Assembly: GCA_037903355.1 (NCBI GenBank)
Contig: JBAJFE010000061.1
Location: 434,001 to 498,000, forward strand
Reading direction: 5' to 3'
Source of the DNA: Trichuris trichiura
Taxonomy: Eukaryota; Nematoda; Enoplea; Trichinellida; Trichuridae
DNA length: 64,000 bases
A program made the position numbers and the translations under genes. Below are positions 11,972 to 23,566 of this stretch, piece after piece; the stretch's first letter is position 1; every line of letters begins with the position of its first letter. The notes under the pieces are model-generated. The model made no database searches, was not told where the DNA came from, and saw nothing but the letters and a program-made list of their open reading frames with translations.

Positions 11972-14900
11972 ATGAATCAATCGCCCACGGACTCAAACGC
12001 TCCCAACGTTGGTAAGTAAGCGTGTCGCAACATTTGAGCGCCTTCATTGGCTGACCTATTCTTACCTTTTGACCTTTTCCATAACCGTCGTAGACAATTA
12101 GCTAAGCAGCGTTAAGGTGTTGCCAACGGAAAGCATTTTACCTAATCCTTGTGTCGCTCGCGCGCGCTGGATCCGCCTCCTCTCAGCGAATGTCAGCTGC
12201 GATTGTTTGCGCAATATTGAAACGGATAAAATTCTCAAAAATAAGCAAATCGTGCTTTGTTGCCGGCTGCAACCCGCTTGCTTATCACCGAACATTGCAA
12301 ATAGCTGTTCGACATAACGGTCGTCGTACGAGTTGCGCGCGCATTGCCTACATCGACAATACATGTCAAGTCGGCATTGTTGCAACGTTCAATCGAGAGA
12401 CGCATTGCCCGCGCCGGCTTGCAAGCGCTCGGCAGCACTTTGGCGACTTCCGATTGATGTTTGTAACGTTGGAGCTGCGTTTTGGGAAACGTACCTGCAT
12501 TCCGTCTTACTGTAGTTTTTACAAACGACGAGGGAACATTGATGCATAACGTCTTAAACGACTTCTCCTTTCTCGTAGCGTTATTTAAGCTATTTTTGCG
12601 CTGCCTGCTGCTCATTGTTGATTGCGTCTTTGTCCGCAAGCGGCTTACAGTTCTCTCTCTGTCTTGTAGCAAGTTCGCAAATGGAAAAGGAAAATAATCG
12701 AAGCCCTGACGAGCCATTGTTTTCTCTGTCGGTAATCCCTTGCTAACGAAGAGTCTCTGCTTTGATTATTTTTTTTCGCTTTGCTAGCAGTCGCCGGAAC
12801 CCGAGAAGAATAAGACATCACCGCCTGACAAGTCTCCCGAGAGTAACGAGCGCTTTTCTATGACTCTTATCAAGCCGCTGGGAGACCCAGTGCTTGAACA
12901 AAGCTCTCCAACGATACAGGAGGGTAAAGCTGTTCAATCGGAATCGTCTTTGGAAACGTCCCCGGTCGACGTGGTCGAGATGCCCACCGTCCTCCAAGAC
13001 GCGCCAGTTTTCCCTTCGAAGCCGCTAGTCACTTCAACACCGGTTTCCACGAACGTGAATTTTGAGGCAAGATTTGAACCACCGTCTCTGCTAGCAAATT
13101 TTGTCCATAATTCACCCGGAGATCGACCAAGCGTTCAGGCCGGCATTGTCGACCAAAGTAACAATGTTTGTCATCCCATGTCAAAATCGCCCGATCATGT
13201 CAGCGTTGACCACGCCATTGCTACGTCGAAATTGGAAGAGTGTTCGGCCAATGTGGCTGCGTCCCAACCTGTTCAGCTTGAAAAGCCAAGCGCGCCGATC
13301 GATGAAAGCAAGGCCGTTGAGGAGAAGGCGCCCAAAGCTGGCGCTCCTTCGAAAGCGAAAGCACCCGTCAAGGAAGACGCTCACCCGGCCCATGAGCCGG
13401 CCAAAACTACTACTGGTCAAGTTCGAGAAAAGGCGCACCCGACTGCCCAAGCTGCCAGAAAAGGTGCGACTACGACGGAACGAAAATCTCGAGAAACGAA
13501 GAAGAGCGTACCACCTGTTTCGGGCACAAGAAAGGAGCCGCCTTCGACCAATGTACATCCTGCCGTAAGGGAAAATATGCGCGCTACTACCAGGACCACT
13601 ACAACAAAGGTACTTAATAAGTCGGTTGGGCACTTTTCCTGACGCTTCATTTTTGCAAGGCGACGTCAGTGGCAAATGGTAGCTCAGAAACAAAGTCTCT
13701 TCCTTCAAAGACAGCTGCTGTTCAGGTAGGCTCTCGTCAACTAGCCTTTAAAAGCTAGGAAGGAGAATATGCAAATTAGTTTTCTCTCCATATCGACCCT
13801 TAAAAAAGCGAAATGCAGTCGCGAAGGTCCGAAATCTTTTATCATTGCACCGATGCTTTCTTTTCCAAATGTCCAAACGGTTTTCAGTTTGCTTTACTTA
13901 TTCAAACGATGCGGGCATTTTTCGTGACCGCTTCGTATTCAACAGCGCTGTTGCTTTCTAACTTAATGCTAATGCGCGCAAGCGGTTTTAACAATTTTTT
14001 TTTCAACACATTCTTTCGATGAAAATTTGCATAGCTTCTCAACCGATTCCTAAGCGTATGCTAATTGCAATATCACTTTGAGATTAGCATCGATATGCAA
14101 ATCTGAATTTTCTCTCAGCGCGGAAGCTGACAAACGCATTCGTTTGTTATTGGCTGATCCGCGGCTGCTCGAATACTTTTTTTTTGCTAACAGTGGGGAA
14201 GGTTGGCTGAAATATTTAAATTAAGTTTCGAAGCGCATTTCTTAGCGTAAGAAATGGGTAGGCTGTGCTTTCCGCAAACGCCGTCAATTTTTATGCTAAT
14301 AAATGACTAGCATATTTCAAGCTTAAAATAATTCGCTCGGAGCTTTCCGAGCTGTTCATCCACCGTCAAGTGAAACGTGTCCCTATGCGTAAATCGAGCC
14401 ATTGTCGATTTTTAAAATTCTTTCTTCGAAAACTCGCAAAATGATTAATGAGCATGCTTGCACGCGCCGCTCAGCCGATGACTAAGCCACCGTAGTACCA
14501 AGTTTGAATATTACAGTTTTCAACGTATGAGCGTCAATTGCGAATGTTTTCATCGGCCGCAACGCTGCCGAGTGCTCTCGTCTGGTCGAGTTGTTTATTG
14601 TGAGTTCGGAAAAATTGTAAGCGGGACGCTATTTTGCTAGCGTAAAGTGCTTTGTTTGAAATCTAGTCTTTATCCCCCCAAAAAAAACTTTTCCGCGTGG
14701 CTGCTTCGATTATTTCGCCAACTTTTCGCTGGTCCTTTTTTGGTCCTAGTGACGTCACACAGCGTTTGCTCGCCTCCAAAAATATTCGACCGCGCTTTAT
14801 TTCCATTTTGGGGTGGTAACTGAAACATCGTAATTTGGAGCCGTGACAACTAAACGAAATTGAACTATTGACAAATAGTCTACGTATGACTCGTTTGCTC

Positions 14901-17442
14901 AAGTGTAGAGAGCAGTCGTCTTGTCTACTTTTAAATTTCCAGCAAATGTTAGTCGAGCAGCCTATGCAAATTTTCTTATGGTTTAAAATTTGAATATTTT
15001 GAGCGTTCAACGAACTATGGTCAGACGGTTTTTTTTGTAGCGGAAAGCTGGGCAGCATACAGCGTTGATCTGATAAGACACTCGTTTTGGAGCCCCAACT
15101 TTACTCAGTCAGTTTCAACTCTTCTTACTTGTCTGCGCGTGACAAATGGTGTCTGTATCATTATCGTGACAGTCTTTCGAAAAAGTGTCGGAAGGAATTT
15201 GAAACGCGGCGATTAGCAGTGCTTTATTGGTTTCTTGTCGAAATTGTTTGCATTGTCATTTTTGAAGTTCAGTTACAAGCTGCAGTCGGTCCAACGTGAT
15301 TGTCCGTTGGAGAAGTCTTATATACGCGCCCGCGCGGCGCCGAACTCTGCTGCACAAATGTCGCGCTTAATCGTCTGTTCATTACGCGCGCAACTTGTCA
15401 GCATTCGTTAATCCTTCAAATGGCTGAACAGCGTCAGTTTGCTTTCGACTTGGAGCTTTGGCCTTACAAGATCAAATTTTTTCGCCGCCGTTATTCACTT
15501 GGGCAACAAAATTGAATTAGGAAAAAGTTGAAAGCAATCTTCTGTCCTTAGACTTTCGAACGCTTTGTGGCATTCGTCATTGTTGCGTAACTTCGATTTG
15601 CGCGCAAATAATGCGGACATTCGATCGCTCGTTTTCTTTTCCCATTAGCTGATACTATATACAACTGTCGCGGGACTATGCGCAGTGTTAGCAATAGAGA
15701 ACTTAAGCTGTTATTGCAAATATTATTGGTCGTCGACAACTACCATTGCTTAGCCAATCAGAAAAAAGATAAGCTTATAACTTTGCGCATGAAATTTGCA
15801 TATTTTTCTCGTTTGAAAACAATAGCATTATGGTAATTTTCCGCGTCTTCGATAACCCTGTCGGCTTTTTGAATTTGCGATTTGTTTTTCCATTGCTGCG
15901 CGTTAGCGTCGGCATTGATTTTTGCGTGCTCTGCCTGGCGCATAGTTATTTTGCAAAATGTTTTTTTCTTTCTGAAGTCGATTGTTTTGCTTCGGCTCAA
16001 AGTAGGTTAATGGTAGGAGGATGTTTCAAGCGCGAATCGTTTTTGCGGCTGTAGTTGACTTCCTTTTGAGACGAGTTTATTTTCTTTTTTTTTGTAAAAG
16101 CTGACGTACGAGGCTTTGATTTGCAAATGTTTAACGTTCTCTACGGGTAATAAAGTTTTCTTATGTCCAATTCATATTTCCGCAAAAAAACGAGCGTAGC
16201 AATGCACTCTATCGAAGTGCAAGTTTTAAGATACCGACGTGCCGTTTACGTAGTCCATTGTTTACGTCGTATTTATTCTCAAGAATGTAAACAGTAAACA
16301 ATGAAGTTGCTTAATGTCCAGTACTTGTTTACTTGGTGAAGGGCTTTCATTCACTTCGAAGTTTTTTCCTCGTTTCCTCGCGCGAGCAGCAGTTGTATTC
16401 TGCGAAACTACGTTTATCTCAATTTATTAAGGACAAATAACACTAAGCCTTTGAATGGAAGTATGATTAATAGAACTTTTGTTAGTCTGTTAATAGTCGA
16501 AAAGTCAGCCGATGAATGGCGAACAATGCCGTAGAAATTCAAACGAGAATTGCTGCCCCCTAATTAAATTTTTAAAAGTAAATTGTTCAGCAAGGAAGTA
16601 TGGACCAAGTGCGTTGCTGTGCTTTCCGCAAAGTACGGTCTTTAGGGAATTCTAAGAGGTACGAACATAAACATTTAAATAAAAGCAATGTAAACATCAT
16701 CAACATAAGTAATGTGTCGTTACAAGAGGTGCTGTCTCTAAAAGCTTCAATGGAGAACCTATTCGATCTTACGAGTTATGTTGTTGAGATTTTTGTGATG
16801 TACATATTTCACATTGTCCGTCGAGAAATGTACTCGCTTGTTTTTGGACTTTGTATGCCTAGAAGGTTTTCTTTTCGGTTTAGCCGAAGAAGATCGTGCG
16901 TAGAAGCGAAGCAAAGTCCGCGGAAAGAGCGAGGCCGAGCGTTGCCGCCAGGCAGAAGCTGCCTGTTCAATCAAAAAGCAATGTTTCAGCGTCAAAGCCT
17001 GAAATCAAGAATGTGCAGGCGAGGGTTGGTTCATTGGAGAACGCTACGCACAAGCCGACAACGACAGGAAGAGTTCAGGTAAGAATTGACTTTTTCTTAT
17101 GCTAATTTGATTGGCTGAAAAGGCGCTACTTGTTCGTTAGATTCAAAGTAAGAAATTGGACTTCAGCAAAACGGCCAAGTCGAAAATTGGATCTCTGGAC
17201 AACATAAAGTACAAACCAGCCGGCGGCCACGTCAAGGTTTTTTTTCCTTTGCTTTACGTTGAGTTGTTATGTTAATTTTTCTGTCACAGATTTTTGAGCA
17301 AAAGCTGAACTTCAAGTCGAAAGCCCATTCGAAAGTTGCAACAGAGAATGAAAAGACCACACCGTCAAAGAGTAGCGAAGCAGTGGCCAATGAAACACAA
17401 AACGGCAGCGATGCGGCTGTTCCCGCGACTTCGGTGGCTTAA
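11972..17442 (+). CDS. ptl-1: Tau/MAP2/MAP4 family microtubule-associated protein (PTL-1-like)
   Basis: Tau-family proteins bind and stabilise microtubules, chiefly in neurons; in C. elegans the only member is PTL-1. Seven exons stay in frame: 11972-12011, 12670-12731, 12791-13609, 13660-13725, 16884-17078, 17141-17236, 17290-17442. They give 476 aa, close to PTL-1. Residues 1 to about 330 are an unstructured Pro/Ser/Thr/Lys-rich projection region. Three C-terminal microtubule-binding repeats follow: R1 around 373-394 (ARVGSLENATHKP), R2 around 395-426 (KSKIGSLDNIKYKPAGGHVK) and a final partial one around 427-442 (IFEQKLNFKSKAHSKV). R1 lacks the usual PGGG (it has TTTG). Exon ends fall between repeats. 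Intron 4 is 3158 bases, far longer than the others, and separates projection and binding domains. Stop TAA 17440-17442 lies 346 bases from the convergent GAD stop. ATG 11972 is followed by a strong GTAAGT donor; an inner ATG in exon 2 or at 12860 could serve other isoforms. Confidence 0.93.
13769..15801. promoter_or_regulatory. Cluster of octamer-like POU motifs in tau intron 4
   Basis: The octamer ATGCAAAT occurs at 13769-13776, 14095-14102 and 14964-14971, and its complement at 14025-14032 and 15794-15801. The variant ATGCTAAT occurs at 13966-13973, 14058-14065, 14293-14300 and, reversed, at 14083-14090; one more is in intron 5 at 17099-17106. Five sites fall within 137 bases (13966-14102). 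POU proteins such as UNC-86 bind related sequences and act in C. elegans touch neurons, where ptl-1 is expressed. An enhancer role here is inference. Confidence 0.35.
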
Positions 17443-17788
17443 ATGAAGCTTTTGTCAACTGTTCAATGCATTCATACTTTATATGGTCCCCTTTAGTTTC
17501 ACCATTACGTTAATGGGTTTTGGGCAGTTGAATATTTCCAAGCGTGGCCAGAAAGCTTACCAGCCGCTAACCCGGCTGCTGTCGTTTCGTATAAGCACGC
17601 GGAAGCGCCGCAAGGTTATAAGCATCAGCAATTTTACTAAGTGACACAGAATCGCGGTCCTTTTGCACGTCTAATCTAATTGCATAATGCGCGAATGCTT
17701 AATGATGACGAAGAGACGCCAACGTTTCTTGACTACGAGTATTTTTTTGAACACTACGGCCTTTCAGCTTGGAAAAAATTTAAATAAA

Positions 17789-20700
17789 TCATATCGACTC
17801 GCCGAGACGCGCTATTTCGTCAACGAAAAAGTCCAAGTCTTCAGTTGTTGTTGCCGGATTTGAAATGATCAAGCGAAAGAAGTTTGGTTTGTCCTTGTCA
17901 GGTTGATAGGCGACCATTGTTGTTCCCGCTTCCATCATTTTGCCTTTTATTTTTGGCGCCACCTACAATACGCGGGCGAACTCAAGAAGATGTTTAGAGG
18001 AGTGGTGAAAAAATCATTGTTTTTGTTTACCTTTTCCAGACGGGCTGTTCGTTCTTCCGCTTCCAAGTGACGTAGCTTTTTGGGTACGTACCAAAAGCAG
18101 ACGTTCAAAAATTCCGGCTGAACTTGTTTAAAAGTACGCGGCGCGCTGGTTTGAACGTCGGCGGTACTTACCTCGCTTAGAACCATTTCGTAACCGGGAG
18201 TCCGCTTGATTTTTGCGGTAACATAGGCTGCCAATCCCATCAGTCTTTCTACTTGCTTCTCATATCCAAGCATACCCTTAACATGGCAGTGATCAATTTC
18301 TATGTCTTCCCTTTGGTTGTGTTATGTCCATCGTACGTTTTCAGGTGATCTTTAAGTGTTAAAATTACTGTCGCGATCTGCTGTGCTCACCTTTGCCCTC
18401 CAAGCCAGCCAAAGCTTGAATATGTCGTTGTGTCGACCGCATTGAACCGTCTTGTCACCGGTATCGTAGCTGACGTCATACGGTTTGTCCTGTTGGAATA
18501 AGTAATCGGCGCACATCTGGTTGCATTGAAATAGCAGTCCCTAAAGGAGTATGCAAAATAAGTGACAAGGCGAAAAATTATTCAAAATTATTTGTTTATT
18601 CAATGCGCGCTACGCTTTGGTTCAATTGTTCAAAATAAAGATGCCTTGGAGTTGTTATTGCATGTATGCACATGTATTCTTGCGAAAATTTTACTAATAG
18701 ATTGAAAAAATTGTACTATAATTTTTGCGGATTCACATTCGTCATCTTAATTCTGTATTCTTGTAAAACTTTTGTAAAAGCGAATAGCCAGTCGATACTT
18801 ATACTGCTTATAGGACATTTATTTACCTATTGATAGGCAAACTTTTGGCGGCCGAAAGCAAATCTGCTTTTAAAAAACGTCATATCGGCTATTCGCTCCA
18901 CCGAGTGAAGAATGCAGGTTCCTTTGTGGAAAGTAAGCTGGCATTCAGTTCTGCCTCTACTAACGAGCACGTCAGCTATCCTGTTCTGTTCTTATGTAAG
19001 CCTAAACTAAAATATAAGTCTCACTTTTAGGCTTAGGCTTAGGGAAAGGCAGAACAGGATAGCTAGCAACCTTACAGTATGACGGCCCGTCCGGACGGTT
19101 AACCGACAAGATCGTACTAAATTGTTTTGCGCTACTACGTGCTCAAGATAGGCGATGTCCAGTGTATGCCTATACAAAGCCAAAAGTTATTTATTGAATT
19201 GGAAAATACGCTTTTTCCTACAGTATGCCAAGTAATGTGCGCAGGTTTTGCTTGCGAACAAGCATAGCAGAAAGCTGCGATAATTACAAAGTTTTAGTAG
19301 GCGGAGGAGCGTAATTATAGGCGAACAGCTATTAAAAACTTTGATAAGTGGTCAGTTCGCTAAGCAGCGTACTTAATACTTTACCTCCTTGCGAACCAAA
19401 CAAACCGAGCACTGCAGCAATATGCCCATCAATTTGTGCGGATTCCAAGTGACCGAATTTGCTCTGAAGACGTTTCAGTTGTAGATGTCTAAATGCATGT
19501 TTTCTTTTCATACCTGTGTATTCCGTCTAGATGGTGATACTTCTTACAAAATAACATTGCGCCTCCCCAAGCTGCCTAAAGTAAAATTTTTACCTGACAA
19601 TAGGTAAAAACTTCGCTAACTGACGTCCACATGCAGCCACAGTCCGTATTTTTCGCATATGTCAGCAATTAGGTTGATTGGATCAAAAGCACCGTATACG
19701 GTAGATCCTGCTACCGCGTTTACAAAAAATGGAATGCATCCTTCTTCCTTGGATGCAATTATAGCTTCTTCAAGAGCTTCAGGAATCATTTTCCCTCTGC
19801 AATGAGTGGTAATGATTGGATCTAACGCAAATGCTGGTGAATAGGGTTGACAGTAGCGTACCTGTCGTCCACCGGTACAACAATACAGTTGTCTACACCG
19901 ATTCCTAATAAAGCTGCTGCACCTCTTATTGAATAGTGACTCTTAAAGGAAAAAGATTTATTTTTTTTCACCTTTCGGTTAGAAGCATTTTGTAGCTAAT
20001 GATTCATGCATGGTTTGTGCCTTGGGTGTGAACCTACGTCGGCGGAAGTAAACATGGCCAGTCTAGGCATGTCCGTCATTCCAAGCGACTTGCAACGCGG
20101 GTAGAAGTAATGACGGGCCACATTTACGGCGAATGCATTTGACAAGGCTCCACCGGGGCAAAGTATACCGTCTCTTTCGCCTTCGGGCCAACCGATTATT
20201 TGGCACATCAAATTTATTATCTCTTTTTCCATTAGAACAAAAACAGGCGAGATTTCGTAAGTGAACCTGCAAATCAAAAGGCAAAGTACGGTAGCAAAAC
20301 TTAAAGGTAAGCGTATACATCCGAAGCTGCCCAGTTAGCTTTGGCAGCGAAACAGAACACAATTTCGAGCTTTACAGTCACATCGGCAATGCATCAACAG
20401 TAGACCTTTTATGGAAAGTAGAAAGAAGATGCAGGCTCTTACATATTTGTGTTTGCGGTTGCTGTTAACCATTCTCCAGCCATACTGATCACGTCCAGAC
20501 CGGTGGATAATTGGTTGAAAAATCTTGGATGCCCTAATAAGAATATGTTTTAGCCGACCAGCATCGAACATGCACATTCTTAAGCGCTGTGTCCTTATTT
20601 CATTTAGTAGACGTCGAAACGTTGGATTAGCTCACCCGTTTTGACTTGATATTTCAAAGTCTCGGAACAATCTTTCAACAGCTGAGCCAATGGCATTGGA

Positions 20701-20973
20701 CTGTTGGGTATATTCAGATCGAGCAGAGAAGCCAACTCCAACGGTTGATAAAATTGAATCACTTTGCTGTTGGGATCATTGCTATCCTTTATGTGTTTCA
20801 AAAGAATTTCAATCACAGCTTTGAGAAACTTTTCTGTTTCATTCCATCCTCCGCGATTGAGCGGCAATATATCTAAAAAGAAAATAACTGCATCGTAAGG
20901 TTGACATATCACCTTTTTTTAAATGAATACAAACCAAAGGCGACCGAGTTAAGATGACATGCAAATTTCTTTT
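17789..20973 (-). CDS. unc-25: Glutamate decarboxylase (GABA synthesis), N-terminus incomplete
   Basis: A PLP enzyme converting glutamate to GABA in inhibitory neurons (GAD65/67, C. elegans UNC-25). Exons, 5' to 3' on the minus strand: 20872-20636, 20533-20443, 20266-20038, 19941-19862, 19796-19625, 19575-19514, 19463-19385, 18540-18391, 18276-18172, 18117-18031, 17962-17789. All phases agree and 488 aa are covered. Landmarks: [39 protein letters not shown], the PLP-lysine motif WNPHK, the loop [11 protein letters not shown] with the tyrosine typical of active GAD, IQCGRH-like VQCGRH, and NVCFWYVP. A 39-base mini-exon at 20973-20935 is in phase and matches the region before ...DLLP of vertebrate GADs. 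About 80-90 further N-terminal residues are not located; they may lie beyond the palindrome at 21042-23566. The 844-base intron 18541-19384 contains a dispersed repeat copy. Confidence 0.94.
18911..19083 (-). repeat. Dispersed TTAGGC-containing short repeat, copy C, in a GAD intron
   Basis: Inverted relative to copy A: it starts AATGCAGGTTCCTTT and ends CTTACAGTATGAC. It contains a long imperfect hairpin, with AGCTATCCTGTTCTG at 18974-18988 and its complement at 19050-19064, and TTAGGCTTAGGC inside. It lies within the 844-base GAD intron and does not touch the splice sites. Confidence 0.65.
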
Positions 20974-21404
20974 CTTATCATCCATGCGCTTATGACGCTT
21001 TCACAAGTTTCGCGCTTCCTAATTCAACGTTCTAATATTTACCGTATATTACCACGCATAAGAACTCCCCCCTGCGTTAGCGAAGGATGGTAATGATTGG
21101 CCCAGCAACGATGACGCTCATTGCGCAAGTCTAGATCAACTCTGATTGGTCAGTTTTCCGTGAATGGTAATCGGCCATTCAATTGAAACTGTCTTGCCTA
21201 AAGTGCAACGCAAAAACTGATCAGCTGCTGCTTTGCGCGCGTTGTAGATCATTGCGTAGGCTACGAGAAATGAATTGTGTTGAATAGGTTTATTGGACGT
21301 CTATTACCACTGTTGCATGTAAAACACGAATGAACAGATTGTAGAAGCGGAAAGAAAGGATACATGACGCTTAAAACATTAAGTGCAGTGCCAAAAGGGT
21401 AAAG

Positions 21405-21701
21405 CTAACAGTGGTCTTGATCACTGTTTGCCATTTGGTCGTCCTCTGTGTCCTCCAACAGGGCAGAAATGGAGCACTTTTGGAAAGACTTTATAACGGT
21501 TTCCGTTTTTACTTTGCTCCACGCCTTTATAACGAACTGGCACAGCAAGCTGAGCGATGGAACTCGCATTCGTCCGCTGGCTGTGTACGTCTTCTGCCCG
21601 TTCGCCATCCATTCTTTCCACTCTTCTCGCACGTAGTCTTTAAAGGGCTTATTAATGCAGACGTCCAGCGGCTGCATAGCTTTTCCTTTTTCATCGCTCA
21701 C
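21405..21701 (-). pseudogene. Pogo/Tigger-type DDE transposase, C-terminal fragment (left arm)
   Basis: An open frame of 98 codons with QPLDVCINKPFKDYVREEW, the region after the last catalytic residue of DDE_1 (pogo/jerky) transposases, followed by SFQKCSISALLEDTEDDQM, the usual C-terminal signature. The frame starts without an ATG. Upstream sequence in the arm has an AG acceptor (TTTTTCAG), so this is probably the last exon of a truncated transposase gene. The catalytic core is absent. Confidence 0.75.
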
Positions 21702-22906
21702 GTGCAGAATGCAATAAGTAAAACTGAAAAATTCTTTCGTTAAGGAAACTTATTCTTCCTTAGTCACATGGTTTTTTCAGTTGCTACTGAGAGAGTGATA
21801 CAAAGTGACGCGCGATACGTGGAGACAAATTTAGACGAAAATGAGGAAAGCAAGTGTGTTCAAACTGTCCCAGTACACCACTGTTACGTTTGAACCAACG
21901 AAGCACAGTCGTCCGTAGAAGCAACTTCATCCCACTTTAAGTGCCAAAGCTTAGGTAGCACCGCCTAATTTTTACAAGTACAAAGCGAACGGAGATGTAA
22001 ACTGTTCAACAGTTCGGCGAAAGAACAACACATTTCATCCTCTTTGGTTACTATCATCTAACATGCCGCGTTACTCTTGTCTGTCTGAGGCAGCAAAGGA
22101 TGGGAAATCACAGCTCCTTGAGGTTTAATGATAACACGGCTTGACCTCTATCGATGCTATCTGTAAGCTCAATCGACGACGGCTGCACGCTCAGTCGGTG
22201 GGTGCTCCTGCAGCTGTAAGTATGCGCAATGGCTGTTGAAGTTTCATGATAACGCTGCTTGACCTTTATCGAGGATGACTAAAAGCTCGGTTCTGAGCGG
22301 GCGCACAGTTCTCATCGATTCAGCTAACAATTATCATTGATATAGGTCAAGCAGCGTTATCATCAAACTTCAACAGCCATTGCGCATACTTACAGCTGCA
22401 GGAGGACCCATCGACTGAGCGTGAAACCGTCATCGATTGAGCTTACAGATATCATCGATAGAGGTCACGCCGTGTTATCATTAAACATCAACAGCTGTGA
22501 CTTCCCATCTTTTGCTGCATCAGACAGACAAGAGTAACGTGACATGTTAGCTGGTAGTAACCAAAGAGGATGAAATGTGTTGTTCTTTCGCCGAACTGTT
22601 GAACAGTTTACATCTCCGTTCGCTTTGTGCTTGTAAAAATTAGGCGGTGCTACCTAAGCTTTGGCACTTAAAGTGGGATGAAGTTGCTTCTACTGACGAC
22701 TGTGCTTCGTTAGTTCGTACGTAACGGTGGCGTAGTGGGACAGTTTGAACACACTTGCTTTCCTCATTTTCGTCTAAATTTGTCTCCACGTATCGCGCGT
22801 CGCTTTGTATCACTCTCTCAGTAGCAACTGAAAAAACCATATGACTAAGGAAGAATAAGTTTCCTTAACGAAAGAATTTTTCAGTTTTACTTATTGCATT
22901 CTGCAC

Positions 22907-23203
22907 GTGAGCGATGAAAAAGGAAAAGCTATGCAGCCGCTGGACGTCTGCATTAATAAGCCCTTTAAAGACTACGTGCGAGAAGAGTGGAAAGAATGGA
23001 TGGCGAACGGGCAGAAGACGTACACAGCCAGCGGACGAATGCGAGTTCCATCGCTCAGCTTGCTGTGCCAGTTCGTTATAAAGGCGTGGAGCAAAGTAAA
23101 AACGGAAACTGTTATAAAGTCTTTCCAAAAGTGCTCCATTTCTGCCCTGTTGGAAGACACAGAGGACGACCAAATGCCAAACAGTGACCAACAGCACTGT
23201 TAG
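22907..23203 (+). pseudogene. Pogo/Tigger-type DDE transposase, C-terminal fragment (right arm)
   Basis: Mirror copy of the fragment at 21405-21701, with two amino-acid differences near its C-terminus (DDQMPNSDQQHC here against DDQMANSDQDHC there). It has the same motifs and the same missing core. The reverse frame over it (22865-23197) is an antisense shadow. Confidence 0.75.
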
Positions 23204-23566
23204 CTTTACCGTTTTGGCACTGCACTTAATGTTTTCGGCGTCATGTATCCTTTCTTTCCGCTTCTACAATCTGTTCATTCGTGTTTTACATGCAACAGTT
23301 GTAATAGACGTCCAATAAACCTATTCAACACAATTCATTTCTCGTAGCCTACGCAATGCTCTACAACGCTCGCTAAGCAGCAGCTGATCAGTTTTTGCGT
23401 TGCACTTTGGGCAAGACAGTTTCAATTGAATGGCCGACTAGCATTCACGGAAAACTGACAAATCAGAATTGATCTAGACTTGAGCAATGAACGTCATCGT
23501 TGCTGGGCCAATCATTACCATCCTTTGCTAACGCAGGGGGGAGTTCTTATGCGTGGTAATATACGG

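Larger units (their letters stand above)
21042..23566. mobile_element. 2.5-kb palindrome of pogo/Tigger-like transposon ends
   Basis: Two arms of about 1.25 kb in inverted orientation meet near 22300. Both outer ends read CCGTATATTACCACGCATAA and are flanked by TA (21040-21041, 23567-23568), the target dinucleotide of Tc1/mariner/pogo elements. Each arm carries the same 3' piece of a DDE transposase (21405-21701 on -, 22907-23203 on +), then an internal segment with two similar units containing TGATAAC..CTTGACCT. The arms differ at only a few positions, so the structure is young or is being homogenised. With only the C-terminal part of the transposase present, it should be non-autonomous. It lies directly upstream of the known GAD exons. 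Confidence 0.8.

Noticed and set aside
12235..12717. 160-codon minus-strand ORF antisense to tau exon 2 and intron 1
   Set aside because: It starts at an ATG but has no domain, splice chain or neighbour support, and lies opposite a secure exon in a stop-poor stretch.
13181..13708. 175-codon minus-strand ORF opposite tau exon 3
   Set aside because: Pure antisense shadow of the low-complexity Pro/Ala/Lys-rich projection domain.
14663..15058. 131-codon minus-strand ORF in tau intron 4
   Set aside because: No ATG-anchored domain, and composition like translated intron. Kept only as intron sequence.
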